Shown here: positions 10,308 through 18,290 of the stretch, in pieces | Position numbering within the stretch: the first letter of the stretch is position 1 | How the letters are laid out: every line of letters begins with the position of its first letter | NCBI GenBank assembly: GCA_963575745.1 | Contig: CAUYUJ010021048.1 | Location: 390,001 to 452,000 of the forward strand | DNA: 62,000 bases | Direction of reading: 5' to 3' | Origin: Prorocentrum cordatum | Lineage: Eukaryota > Sar > Dinophyceae > Prorocentrales > Prorocentraceae | Notes under the pieces: generated by a model | The model's database searches: none | The model's input: only the letters and a program-made list of their open reading frames with translations | What the model was told of the DNA's origin: nothing | Position numbers and translations under genes: made by a program

Positions 10308-11949
10308 CAGTCAGAAAATCGTCAAAGTTGTCCAATGCGTTCACACCTGAAAATCCGTCGGCCGGGAAGCGCCAGTCATGATCCGCTGCAGGTAGGACCC
10401 AATCAGTAGGACCGCGCGGCACCCAACCAAAGGATAACATATACGTGATAATCGCAGATAGCGGGCCACGTACATGCCGTGAACGCTGAGTTGCTGGTAC
10501 GCCTTGTAACTTGTCAACAACCTTGGCCCACGCTCGTTCCACAGACGACCTGATCTCAGGATGATCCCGCCACTGCTGAGGCCATAAGGCAGACGTGCCG
10601 CGTGCAAACTTCTGGGCTGGATCATACTCGGGGGACCTAATAGCCAGCAATGACGTTAAGCATCTACCCTTAGTACGTACCTGACAAGAAGCACCGAGCC
10701 TCCACCGATGTTGAAGAAGATACTGGCCGAACGCCCCGTGCAGCTGATGCCCGTAACTGCCTACGGCTTGCCCTCCCTGCTTCTCCAGACGTGAAGATAT
10801 CTTGACCTTGCGCACTGCGGCGGTGTACCTGCGGACCTGCTTGTGACGGGCCACGTGCTTGACAACACGCTTCGCTCTCTGCTCCCGCGTGCGCCGCCGT
10901 CCTGCACCGAGATCAGCACCAAGGTAAACACAACTGCGTGCCGCTGTCATGTGGATGCCCTTCCTACGGAGGGCTTTGACTACATCAACTGCATCTGAAT
11001 AATGGCTGCAAACCACCACTGATTTAGAAACTATCTTGAGCCCTTGACCGTGGAAGCCCTCGGCGGTATCCGTTATGCATTTCACCAAATTGAGTCGTAC
11101 TTGCCGTCGTGAACCTCTCGTCGCTTGGGATAGATCATCGATCCATTGCCTGTGGCTGCAACGAGTGTTCGCCTTGCACATTTTATCCATCACGAAGAAT
11201 GTCATAATGCGCGCGAAGCGCGTCCCAGAGCGGAGGCCCTGGATTATAGAACGGGTGACCTCGAACGGCACCGAAAAAGCGGACAATTGATTCAGAGTAC
11301 GTGGGCATGCACATTGAACCAGCTCAAGGTAAAGCACTGTAGGTGGGAATTCCAAACGCACTGCAGCACGAGCGAGTTTGAGCCAGAACATCGTGTCGTA
11401 ATATGATTCAATGTCCGTCAAGCTGTGGCCGTATGGGATGTCCAATATCGCTGACACCTCTTCATCAAGGAGCCTCCTAAATGCTTCTTGCAACGACGAG
11501 TTGCCTTTGACGGCAGCATCCCAAGAGGGCTCCGTATCCGCCGTCCATTGCTGGACCCAAGGCTCACGTGCTTTGCTCCACACCCTTCCAAGCATAGATC
11601 TGAGCCCAATAATTATATCCCCTGAGGCCTTTTTGGGCAGGAGCTTGCCAATAACAACTAACGTTTGGGCAGGCCAGACGAGCAGGGACTCCACGCAGTT
11701 GAGGAGATCAGCAAGAGCACCGAGACCCACATCAGGGAGACGCTCAATATCCCCAGGGGACACCCGATCCACGCCTAGGCCCGTCTTGCTCTTCATGCCT
11801 CGCAGAGCACGCCGTAGATCGCTGACACCCAGGGGAGGTAGGGGATCAGGATTATCACGATCTGCACCTCGCACAATACCCAACACCGACGCTAAAGCCG
11901 CCTCGGGATCGGTAACCTCTGGGGCCCAAACCTTACGCCATTTCCTGGA
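10252..11949 (-). CDS. LINE-1 ORF2 reverse transcriptase domain
   Basis: Same frame as the linker, resuming after the TAA (SRKWRKVWAPEVTDPEAALA). RT motifs occur in order: KTGLGVDRVSPGDI (entry to fingers), DIIIGLRSMLGRVWSKAR, TDIESYYDTMFWLKL (motif A Asp), IIQGLRSGTRFARIMTFF (motif B) and RQWIDDLSQATRG (motif C, an IDD form of the usual xxDD). The catalytic Asp triad is present. A thumb-like region with basic helices follows to about 10500. The frame runs off at TGA 10252-10254, ~30 nt beyond the point where the neighbouring frame takes over. Confidence 0.85.
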   Translation of the reverse strand, partial: SRKWRKVWAPEVTDPEAALASVLGIVRGADRDNPDPLPPLGVSDLRRALRGMKSKTGLGVDRVSPGDIERLPDVGLGALADLLNCVESLLVWPAQTLVVIGKLLPKKASGDIIIGLRSMLGRVWSKAREPWVQQWTADTEPSWDAAVKGNSSLQEAFRRLLDEEVSAILDIPYGHSLTDIESYYDTMFWLKLARAAVRLEFPPTVLYLELVQCACPRTLNQLSAFSVPFEVTRSIIQGLRSGTRFARIMTFFVMDKMCKANTRCSHRQWIDDLSQATRGSRRQVRLNLVKCITDTAEGFHGQGLKIVSKSVVVCSHYSDAVDVVKALRRKGIHMTAARSCVYLGADLGAGRRRTREQRAKRVVKHVARHKQVRRYTAAVRKVKISSRLEKQGGQAVGSYGHQLHGAFGQYLLQHRWRLGASCQVRTKGRCLTSLLAIRSPEYDPAQKFARGTSALWPQQWRDHPEIRSSVERAWAKVVDKLQGVPATQRSRHVRGPLSAIITYMLSFGWVPRGPTDWVLPAADHDWRFPADGFSGVNALDNFDDFLTDVRAAAMSPQLVTGGSAL

Positions 11950-13110
11950 TTAAAAATCTATGATGTCCTTCGGGTGAAATACCAGGTGACCGTCATCATC
12001 GGGGAACTCGAGAGGAGGAAGAGGGTCCTGCCGAGTAGCCCTGTGCAGGGTACCCAGAGCTTCCGACGACGATGCCCATTCGCGGAACTCCTTGAGCGAC
12101 GCTGCCGTCGCTCGCCTCTGACTGCGCTTGGCAATCCTATCGGCCCAGGTAGAGAAACGCAGCAACGTGTCGAGGGACGCCTCCGAAACGGCAGGAAGCA
12201 GCTTCAACCATTCAGACCACCCAGCCTCCAGACCATCGCGAATATTGCAATGGACCTGCTCAGGACGATCTTCAACTAGGCCTACACGCGCTTTCTCAAG
12301 TTGCCGTTGTTGGGACAGCCCGTTACCACGACTGCGATGCTTATGAATCCCCACTAGTACAGTATGCAATCTAGCCCACCAATTAGAGACCGCATCCCGT
12401 AACGGAGCCGACCGATACTTATGATTCACCTGCACCTCATGGACTACAAACCGAGGAACGTCAGCACGGGACACACCATGAGGCTGTCCTTCCCGATGAT
12501 GCGCTAGGATAGTGGCCTCTAAAGTCTTTACCCAAGAAGAAGATATTCCACTAACCAGACAACATCCTTCAGGGTCAACCTGGTAGACGGCCGACTGCTG
12601 GATGTAAGGAGGGAGGGAGAGAGAGGAGAAACTCTGGAAACCTACAGAGGCTCTCTGGGCCTCCCACAATTCGGCAGGAATGTTATAAGAAACCACTTCA
12701 ACACTGCTATGTGGGCTAGAGGACTGGGTCGAATTAAGGACCGTAGGCTCAGTAACAGGGTCCGACGAACACGGAGGGGTCCCCACGAGCACCGACGAGG
12801 CCCCGAGACCACCCCCAGGAGCCGACGTGTTCGTCTGACCATCCGTACTCGAGCCAGGTCCTAAAACGCCAGGGGATTCAGTGGTAACCTCATCACGCGT
12901 CGAGGTGAAATTAAACTCATCAGCCCACGGGTCTTCCTCAGAACAGAATGATTCAACCTCGATCGCTTCGCCGACATCGGTCGCGCCACTACAAGGGGAG
13001 GACCTGGAGGCAGGGTTGAGAGCAGCAAGGCAATCACTGAAAAGTCGATCATACTTTTCCTCACGCTTCGCTGCCGCTTCCTGGCGAACAAGGTTTCGCT
13101 GTGCACGAGC
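11950..13110 (-). CDS. LINE-1 ORF2 linker between endonuclease and RT
   Basis: Continues the endonuclease frame without interruption from 13110 (ARAQRNLVRQEAAAKREEKY) to TAA at 11950-11952. Acidic and Ser/Pro-rich at first (DPWADEFNFTSTRDEVTTES), then folded-looking from about 12700: AVYQVDPEGCCLVSGISSSW, PRFVVHEVQVNHKYRSAPL, DGLEAGWSEWLKLLPAVSEA. No catalytic motif is recognised; by position it is the connector between EN and RT. The only possible start is the non-ATG GTG at 12792, so it is not a separate gene. Confidence 0.7.
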   Translation of the reverse strand, partial: ARAQRNLVRQEAAAKREEKYDRLFSDCLAALNPASRSSPCSGATDVGEAIEVESFCSEEDPWADEFNFTSTRDEVTTESPGVLGPGSSTDGQTNTSAPGGGLGASSVLVGTPPCSSDPVTEPTVLNSTQSSSPHSSVEVVSYNIPAELWEAQRASVGFQSFSSLSLPPYIQQSAVYQVDPEGCCLVSGISSSWVKTLEATILAHHREGQPHGVSRADVPRFVVHEVQVNHKYRSAPLRDAVSNWWARLHTVLVGIHKHRSRGNGLSQQRQLEKARVGLVEDRPEQVHCNIRDGLEAGWSEWLKLLPAVSEASLDTLLRFSTWADRIAKRSQRRATAASLKEFREWASSSEALGTLHRATRQDPLPPLEFPDDDGHLVFHPKDIIDF

Positions 13111-14040
13111 TTAGCTGGACTTAGATCCGATTGTCGGTTCTGTGCCAGGACGAGCCATCTGAAGTAATTTCGGTGCCAGGACTAGCGAGCGTGAGAGCAG
13201 CTGTGCCCCTGCTTGCCTGATCTGCACCTCGATGCCGATGTGGGTCTTCCAGGGGGCCGAGAAGACTGGCTTGACTGCCTTCACGTACGAGAGCGCCGAC
13301 GTGCTGCACAGGACGAAGTCGATCATGCTGCCATTCGCTCCCGAATCGCACGTGCATTGAACATCAGGTGCCAGCACATGCCCTCCAACTCGGGCTGCAA
13401 ATTCTGACTTGGTGACTGCAGCAGCTGGGACATTGAAGTCCCCCACGACCACCCACGGCAATTGAAGAGCATGCAGAAATGCGCCTAGGCGCTGGTAGCG
13501 TAGTAGGTTGGGCCCTGTGAAGCCCATCGAGTTGATGCCGTAAAAACAAACTAAGACGAAAGTGTAACCGGCCATGTGGACGACGACGGGCATCATCCCG
13601 TCCAGAACTCGCCCTTCTCCAGCTCGAATGACTTGGGTGCTGCACAGAGTCTCAAAACTGCGCACCTGCAAATGGCCTCGACTGACGATCCACTCTCCAC
13701 CTTCATTGGCACGAGCCTCCTGACTAGCAGCAACCGTGCGAAACTGATGATCCTCGCGAGCAGGGTTAGCGCGCAATCGAAGTCCCTCACCTCGTGCAAG
13801 CTTATCCCATTTACGAAGGCCCTTCCGAGAAACATGCGTCTCCGCAACTGCAAAGAGTGAGTGCGTCTCCTTCTGGCTGAGTAGATACTTCCAAATCTTG
13901 CCACTCATGCATGTGACATTCCCAAAGAGTAAGGACGTTGCAGCTTCACCATCCGAATCAGTAGTAGGAGCCAAGTCCACTGACGATTCACCCAACGATG
14001 GAGAAGCCGACGAAGAGGGAGAGGAAAAGGACGACTGCAT
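13111..14040 (-). CDS. LINE-1 ORF2 N-terminus: AP-endonuclease-like (exonuclease-endonuclease-phosphatase fold)
   Basis: About 309 residues from ATG at 14038-14040, after a Ser-rich leader. The metal and catalytic motifs occur in order: LLFGNVTCMSG (Asn), FAVAETHVSRKG (Glu), TFVLVCFYGINSMG, WVVVGDFNVPA (Asp and Asn), SMIDFVLCST (Asp) and WKTHIGIEV (His). This enzyme nicks target DNA to start target-primed reverse transcription. The frame ends at a TAA (13111-13113), but the same frame continues open into the linker, so the stop is probably a substitution in a once-continuous ORF2. Ser/Arg-rich coding sequence lies in frame upstream to 14190. Confidence 0.85.
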   Translation of the reverse strand: MQSSFSSPSSSASPSLGESSVDLAPTTDSDGEAATSLLFGNVTCMSGKIWKYLLSQKETHSLFAVAETHVSRKGLRKWDKLARGEGLRLRANPAREDHQFRTVAASQEARANEGGEWIVSRGHLQVRSFETLCSTQVIRAGEGRVLDGMMPVVVHMAGYTFVLVCFYGINSMGFTGPNLLRYQRLGAFLHALQLPWVVVGDFNVPAAAVTKSEFAARVGGHVLAPDVQCTCDSGANGSMIDFVLCSTSALSYVKAVKPVFSAPWKTHIGIEVQIRQAGAQLLSRSLVLAPKLLQMARPGTEPTIGSKSS

Positions 14041-14190
14041 GCTCGCGCTGCCTCGCGGACCCGTACTGATGCTGTCCAGTGATGGTCCACCCGTCGAAGG
14101 GCGCGAACTAGAAGCCGTGCAAGGACTGGGACTGCTCGCCGCTGTCCCGCTCGACCGTCCTGCAGGAGTCGAGCGAGACGGCGATCTGCG

Positions 14191-15354
14191 TCACATGGTC
14201 GCGAAGCCCTTGCCGCTCGACTTAGCGGCGTCAGTGGACTGACCCTTGCCATTGGCGGTAGCCGCAGCCTTCGCCGCAGCAGCAGCCGTCGCGGCAGCGA
14301 ACTTGGCCTGCGAGATCTTCTCCGCCTCCGCCTGCACAGCCGCTGCGCGGGCCTCAGCTGCCGCCGCGCCCTCCGCCGTCGGCGAGGCCTCGGCCGCCGC
14401 GGCAGAGGAGCGGCCGTCGCCCGAGCCTGCAGGCGGCGCCGCCTCGGCTGTAGGCGGCGGAGCCTCTGCCGAGTTGCCGCCAGCAGCGGCCTGGTCGTCG
14501 GGCTTCGCCTGCTCGGCCGCGGCACCGTCGACCCTGCGTTGCTTGCCCATGCGCTCCTGCACCTGCTTGCGCACCTCCTTGGCTCTATCGAGCCAGCCTT
14601 GGATCTCCTTCTCGCGAGCCCCCAAATTCTCCTTGGCGGCTTTCAACTCCTTTTCAAGCTGCTCCATGATGGCACGCTCACTCTCTTCAAACTCGCCAGC
14701 CGCATCCTGGAAGATCGACTCATCCCACGAGAGGTTGAAGATGTGGCCGTCGTCGTCGGGCTTCGACTGCGAGTTGCCCTCCACGACGCCCTCGGACTGA
14801 GCCAGCCTCTTCGCCGCTGCCTGCTTGGCCGCCGTGGCGGTGGCCAGGGTGACGGCGGCTGTCTTCTCCTTGCCCCCCGCCAACTCGAGCTGCTTGCGGA
14901 TCCGCATGACGGAGTTGACAGCTTGGTTATGCTTCATATCTGCATCGCGCCAGGCCGCATCGGCCTCGCGCACCTCCTCTGCTGCTGAAATCTGTGCATC
15001 TGCTTCGACCTGTCTCTGGCTCTCCAACTTGTTCAGCTCCGACTGGAGAGACGACCTGATGGCAGGATCTGCGGTCGCCTTGATCGCCTCGGCCAAGAGG
15101 GTCTCGGCGCTCAAGGGGCCTTTCACCTGGGGCTTCAGGGCAGACTTCAACTTCCCTTGGTGATCTGTCGCTAGGTAGTTATCCTTGTCATTGGCGAAGG
15201 TAACGCGCTTCGGCGACTTCGAGCGAGGGGTGTAGAGCCTGACCGATTTCGAACACCTGGTACACTTCTTATCAGAACGCTCCAATATGTCATTCCACTC
15301 GTTCTTGCCGCAGGATCGGCACCGCGTGCACAACCTTGCCGCGGGGTTCGACAT
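14191..15354 (-). CDS. LINE-1 ORF1: zinc-ribbon, coiled-coil, Ala-rich protein
   Basis: 387 residues from ATG at 15352-15354, with an in-frame TAG just upstream (15370-15372). The N-terminus has C9, C12, C15 and C31-x2-C34, a zinc-ribbon-like cluster probably used for nucleic-acid binding. Residues ~70-160 and ~210-270 are Ala/Glu/Lys-rich heptad-like helices (AEEVREADAAWRDADMKH; AIMEQLEKELKAAKENLGA). The C-terminal third is Ala/Pro low complexity ending GKGFATM. Non-LTR ORF1 proteins usually bind RNA and multimerise; that role is inferred here. It ends at a TGA in the same frame as ORF2, whose first ATG lies 150 nt downstream with no other stop between. Confidence 0.8.
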   Translation of the reverse strand: MSNPAARLCTRCRSCGKNEWNDILERSDKKCTRCSKSVRLYTPRSKSPKRVTFANDKDNYLATDHQGKLKSALKPQVKGPLSAETLLAEAIKATADPAIRSSLQSELNKLESQRQVEADAQISAAEEVREADAAWRDADMKHNQAVNSVMRIRKQLELAGGKEKTAAVTLATATAAKQAAAKRLAQSEGVVEGNSQSKPDDDGHIFNLSWDESIFQDAAGEFEESERAIMEQLEKELKAAKENLGAREKEIQGWLDRAKEVRKQVQERMGKQRRVDGAAAEQAKPDDQAAAGGNSAEAPPPTAEAAPPAGSGDGRSSAAAAEASPTAEGAAAAEARAAAVQAEAEKISQAKFAAATAAAAAKAAATANGKGQSTDAAKSSGKGFATM

Positions 15355-15489
15355 TGCTGTTCGCACTGCCTAGCCACCGCGCGCGCTGGCCGCAACTGGG
15401 CTGCGGGCACGGGCCACTCAAGCACCGCGCTGAGGTGCAGTGCTGGACTCAGGGCTGCCAAAATGGAGTTCTGAGCCCAAGTTGCTTGA

Positions 15490-16030
15490 GAGGAGGAGGA
15501 GGAGGAGGAGGAGGAGGAGGAGGAAGAGGAGGAGGAGGCGGAGGAGGAGGATGATAACAAAAAAAAAAAAAGGAGGAGGCGGATGAGGAAGAGGAAGAGG
15601 AGGAGAGGAATGAGGAGGAGGAGCGGGATCAGGAGGAGGAGCAGGAGGAGGAGCAAAAGGAGGAGGAGGAGGACGAGGAGGAGTTCCAAGGAAAAGGAGG
15701 AGGATAAGGAGGGAGAAGAGGAGGATGATGAGGAGGAGGAGCAGCAGGAACAGGAAGAGGAGGAAGAGGAAGAGGAGGAGGTGGAAGAGGAGCACCGCGA
15801 AGCGGAGGAAGAAGAGGAGCATCAGGAAGAATACGAGGAAGACAAGGAGGAGCGCGGCGAGCAGGGGAAGACGGAAAATGAGAAGCAGGATGATAAGCAC
15901 AAGGAGGAGGCCGATGACGAGGCAAAGGATAACGAGGAGGAGGACGGGGATGATGAGGAGGAGGAAGAGGAGAAGGGGGAGCAAGAAAACAACGAGGATG
16001 AATTTTACAAGGAGCATGAGGAGCATTTCG
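15490..16030. repeat. GGA/GAG array at the LINE-1 5' end
   Basis: Mostly GGA, GAG and GAA triplets with a 13-A run at 15559-15571; increasingly degenerate after 15800. It begins directly at the 5' boundary of LINE-1, mirroring the array at its 3' end. Confidence 0.95.
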
Positions 16031-16265
16031 TATGAGGGGGACGAGGAAGAGAGAAATGGAATGATCGCAATCCCTGGGCGCGCACAGCTCATGGTCTGAT
16101 GAGCGGCAAGCGGACCGCTTGCCGCTGCCAGGCGATATGGCGGGCACGGGCGGAGAAGAGGGCCGAGAGGCAATGTGACCCCCGCCTCTCCTGTCCACGC
16201 GGAAAGTTGAGGGTGGAAAACAATTGCCCCAGTGCGGCCCGACCTAGAAGTTGGAGCCCCTAGGA

Positions 16266-16619
16266 AAGCAGCATGCGTTGCTACGCTATGCTATGCTGCG
16301 CCGTGCTATGCTGCGCTATGCTATGTTATGTTATGCTATGATATGCTTTACTGAACTATGCTATGCGATGCTATGCTATGTTAAGATATGATATGTCATG
16401 ATGCGCTGTGCGATGCTCAGCTATGCTATGCTGTGCTGTACTATGCTACGCTGCGCCATGTTATGCTACGCTATGCTATGATATGTTGTGCTATGCTATG
16501 CTGCGCTATGTTATGTGATGCTATGCTCTGATCGGCCATGTTATGCTGTGCTATGAAATGCTGATGCAGCGCTGCGCTATGCTAAGCTAAGCGAAGTTAA
16601 GCTAAGCTAAGCTAACCCT
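16266..16619. repeat. Pentanucleotide satellite, CTATG/CTAAG type
   Basis: Degenerate tandem 5-mers (GCTAT, then GCTAA near 16580-16615). Matches the array at 17840-18290. No gene between 16031 and 16619. Confidence 0.95.
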
Positions 16620-16642
16620 CTAGGCAGAGCCTAGGTAGGGAA
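16619..16642 (-). other. 24-nt motif shared with the LINE-2 3' region
   Basis: Contains a perfect hairpin (CTAGGC, loop AGA, GCCTAG; 16620-16634). The 24 nt match 18378-18401 at 23 positions. At both places the motif sits next to a CTAAG/CTATG array, as if marking the 3' end of the same kind of element. Confidence 0.6.
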
Positions 16643-16732
16643 TTACAGCCATGTCACAGCAAACGTCTTCTCAAGATGACCTGGATGACGCAGAGCGTAG
16701 AACTCCGCCTCGGTAGACAACTAGGACACGCT

Positions 16733-17755
16733 TCATATCCTGTTCGCGCGAACGCCGCTTCCCTGTGCTGGAAGGCGGGCTGCGCAGCACCGCCGAGACA
16801 TCCCCGCTGGCGCTGCATGGCCCTGCTCGGAGTGCAGGCTGGCAGCACCACCGCTCCTGCGGCGCCTGGCCTCAACTCGGCGAGGCTCATCAGCATGATC
16901 GTCGTCGTCGTCGCCGCGACGACGGCGCAGACGGCCGCGACTGCGGCTGGGCTCGCGGCGACCACCGCTTTGACACAGATCGATCGCGTCCGCCGCTGTC
17001 AGGGGCCAGCCTCCGCGCGACGCGGGGTGGGGCATCGCCGGCGGTCCGAGCTTCACCAACTCATCCCAGATGTCCAGTGGCTCCAGCTGGAAGTATTCGG
17101 CAACCTGGAACCGCGAGTCGCACCTCTCCAGCCAGTCGTCGTCTTCATCGAGCCACCGCCTGCTGTCCACAGGGCGGAGGCGCGCGCGCTGGATGACGCG
17201 GCCCTTGCTCCGCCTGATCGACAGGCCCGAGTTGCCAACTCCGTCGTTCAAGACACTCCACCAGCACTCGAGATCGTTGTCGATCATGTGGGTCAGCTGC
17301 AAGTGCCGAGACGCAACACCCTTACCATCCTCCCCGCTCTTCTGAGACGTCAAATGGATGTTCGCGTCAAGCATCCCCATCTCGAGCAAGCCTGCGCTCC
17401 GGGTCAGCCTGGCGACCCACGCCTCTACCCTGCCCAGGCAGGCGCGGCGCGAGTACCACGTGCCCCGCGTCGCGCGACTGATGAAGCGCATGTCTTGCAG
17501 GCCGTGCCCAGCCGCAAAGAGCGCAACGAACGCCCAGAAGCCATCCTCGACAACTGCGTACACCTTGCTGCCTTCAACCCGCTGATCGTCGTTCCGCTTG
17601 GACGCGACGTCGCCCGCGTCGATGGCCACGACGGGCCGGGCGGGCCGCGCAGCACCGCCTGGTGCCGAGGCGGGCTGCGCAGCACCGCTGAACGCCTCAC
17701 TCCGCCAACCGCGGGGCATGAGCGTGGGCGGCCGCGCGGCGGGGCCTCCGAACAT
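16733..17755 (-). CDS. Hypothetical 340-codon reading frame between pentanucleotide satellites
   Basis: Open minus-strand frame with a protein-like central part: KVYAVVEDGFWAFVALFAAG, MRFISRATRGTWYSRRACLG, ANIHLTSQKSGEDGKGVASR, LECWWSVLNDGVGNSGL and EYFQLEPLDIWDELVKLGPP. The first ~40 and last ~80 residues are low-complexity Ala/Arg with an Asp run. No family is recognised and no signal peptide is evident. The frame is bounded by satellites on both sides, and its downstream flank carries the 24-nt motif shared with LINE-2, so it may belong to another retroelement. A longer plus-strand frame over the same bases (16676-18022) reads into the satellite and is judged a shadow. Confidence 0.4.
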   Translation of the reverse strand: MFGGPAARPPTLMPRGWRSEAFSGAAQPASAPGGAARPARPVVAIDAGDVASKRNDDQRVEGSKVYAVVEDGFWAFVALFAAGHGLQDMRFISRATRGTWYSRRACLGRVEAWVARLTRSAGLLEMGMLDANIHLTSQKSGEDGKGVASRHLQLTHMIDNDLECWWSVLNDGVGNSGLSIRRSKGRVIQRARLRPVDSRRWLDEDDDWLERCDSRFQVAEYFQLEPLDIWDELVKLGPPAMPHPASRGGWPLTAADAIDLCQSGGRREPSRSRGRLRRRRGDDDDDHADEPRRVEARRRRSGGAASLHSEQGHAAPAGMSRRCCAARLPAQGSGVRANRI

Positions 17756-17839
17756 GAGCCGAAATTATTACGGAAGGCACTGCTCGCGGGGGCTCTGGTC
17801 CGGCCATCGAGGCTAGCTCGGCATGTGTCGCGCATTGTT

Positions 17840-18290
17840 TTTGCTTTGCCTTTCCTTTGCTTTGCTTTTGATTTTGCTTTGCTTTGCTTTGCGTTGCTTG
17901 TGCTTTGCTTTGCTGTCGCTGCTGTTGCTTTGCCGTTGCTTTGCTGCTATGCTATGCTATGTTATGCTATGCTATGCTATGCTGTGCTATGCTATGCTAT
18001 TCTATGCTGCGCTGTGCTATGATGTGCTGTGTTGTGCTGCGCTATGCTATGTTATGCTACGCAGCGCTATGCTATGCTATGCTGGGCGATGGTATGATAT
18101 GCTATGCTGCGCTATGCTATGCTACGCCTATGCTATGCAATGCTGTGCTATGCGATGCTAGAGCTCAGCGAAGCTAAGATGAAGGTGAGCTAAGCTAAAA
18201 TAAACCTGAGATAAGATGAAGCTAAGCTAAGCTAAGATGAAATAAGCTACGCTACGATGAGATAAGCAACGCTAAGCTAAGGGGCCGCAA
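17840..18290. repeat. Pentanucleotide satellite, CTTTG to CTATG to CTAAG
   Basis: Starts as TTTGC/CTTTG repeats (17840-17945), becomes CTATG (17945-18160), then CTAAG/TAAGATGA (18160-18285). It directly follows the minus-strand C-terminus of LINE-2. Confidence 0.95.

Larger units (their letters stand above)
8644..15489 (-). mobile_element. LINE-1: near full-length non-LTR retrotransposon (APE-type endonuclease, RT, RNase H)
   Basis: About 6.8 kb on the minus strand: a ~135-nt 5' leader, ORF1 (15354-14191), ORF2 endonuclease (14040-13111), linker (13110-11953), RT (11949-10252), RNase H plus zinc-binding tail (to 8697), and a ~50-nt 3' UTR of CATTCT hexamers running into (CTC)n. All catalytic motifs of the three enzymes are visible. 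ORF1, endonuclease, linker and RT share one frame, interrupted only by TGA (14191-14193), TAA (13111-13113) and TAA (11950-11952). RNase H is +1, with a CCCC run at 10281-10284 as the likely indel site. Flanking GGA arrays on both sides suggest insertion into a microsatellite. No target-site duplication can be defined inside such repeats. Confidence 0.9.

Noticed and set aside
15418-16198. Leu-rich 251-codon and other long frames
   Set aside because: Translation of the GGA/TCC array in different frames; the apparent membrane helices are repeat artefacts.
16676-18022. 448-codon plus-strand frame
   Set aside because: Its C-terminal third reads through the CTATG satellite (Cys/Leu/Tyr repeats), and it lies opposite a better-composed minus frame.
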